A stretch of 18,869 nt of DNA from CAYUWH01 sp964448615 (lineage in GTDB: Bacteria; Patescibacteriota; Gracilibacteria; Peribacterales; Peribacteraceae). The position numbers and the translations under genes are program-made. Positions 18,867-18,869 of this stretch are shown piece by piece. Below the pieces are notes generated by a model. That model did no database searches, was not told the DNA's origin, and saw nothing but the letters and a program-made list of their open reading frames with translations. The number at the start of each line of letters is the position of its first letter. The first letter of the stretch is position 1. Where the stretch lies: positions 1 to 18,869 of the forward strand of contig CAYUWH010000025.1 of the NCBI GenBank assembly GCA_964448615.1, in the 5' to 3' direction.

Positions 18867-18869
18867 TTC

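Noticed and set aside
1..18869. CRISPR array or phage/IS element
   Set aside because: No regularly spaced identical repeats with unique spacers, and no transposase, integrase or phage structural gene seen on either strand.

Overview
The window looks like a piece of a Candidate Phyla Radiation (Patescibacteria) genome, most likely a Peregrinibacteria/Peribacteria-type organism. The main reasons are a PrgI-like/TraC-N-terminal-like gene pair, a short VirB2/TrbC-like pilin gene, compact single-domain genes, and almost no Shine-Dalgarno sequences upstream of starts. TGA is used as a normal stop (8982, 7723, 632), so this is not a UGA-recoding lineage. The assignment is inference from gene content; no rRNA or marker tree is available.

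Layout. 1-1577: partial yidD (minus), a small His-tailed membrane protein (plus), a hypothetical helical protein (minus) and a HIT-family protein (plus). 1581-3200: two perfect palindromes and the gene for ribosomal protein S1, which carries a degenerate Ada-like C-terminal module. 3224-4784: a minus-strand operon of a PrgI-like protein, a TraC N-terminal-like protein and a small unknown ORF. 4913-7592: clpC with a perfect CIRCE (HrcA operator) over its promoter. 7723-9347: a pilin-like protein translationally coupled to an AI-2E-family transporter. 9522-10520: a DusB-type tRNA-dihydrouridine synthase with a palindromic element inside its reading frame. 10578-12685: L1 and L11 genes separated by a multi-pass membrane protein gene and a 100-N assembly gap. 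12768-14561: an anchored hypothetical protein and ruvB. 14556-17287: a GT4 glycosyltransferase, an exported hypothetical protein and a lipoprotein dienelactone-hydrolase-like enzyme. 17346-18549: two self-contained small-gene units with their own promoters, strong Shine-Dalgarno sites and terminators; one has a highly structured leader of about 155 nt. 18614-18866: tRNA-Lys(TTT), preceded by a partial copy of its own 5' end.

The housekeeping genes cover protein quality control (ClpC), membrane protein insertion (YidD), translation (S1, L1, L11, Dus, tRNA-Lys), recombination (RuvB) and envelope functions (glycosyltransferase, lipoprotein hydrolase, pilin and PrgI parts).

The most unusual content is non-coding: (a) degenerate tandem repeats of period 7 or 9 folded into long inverted repeats at gene ends, with a related heptamer tract inside a coding sequence; (b) GAGAC...GTCTC palindromes, two intergenic and one in frame inside dus; (c) the structured leader at 17835-17967; (d) the tRNA-Lys 5' duplication with two AAA-loop hairpins.
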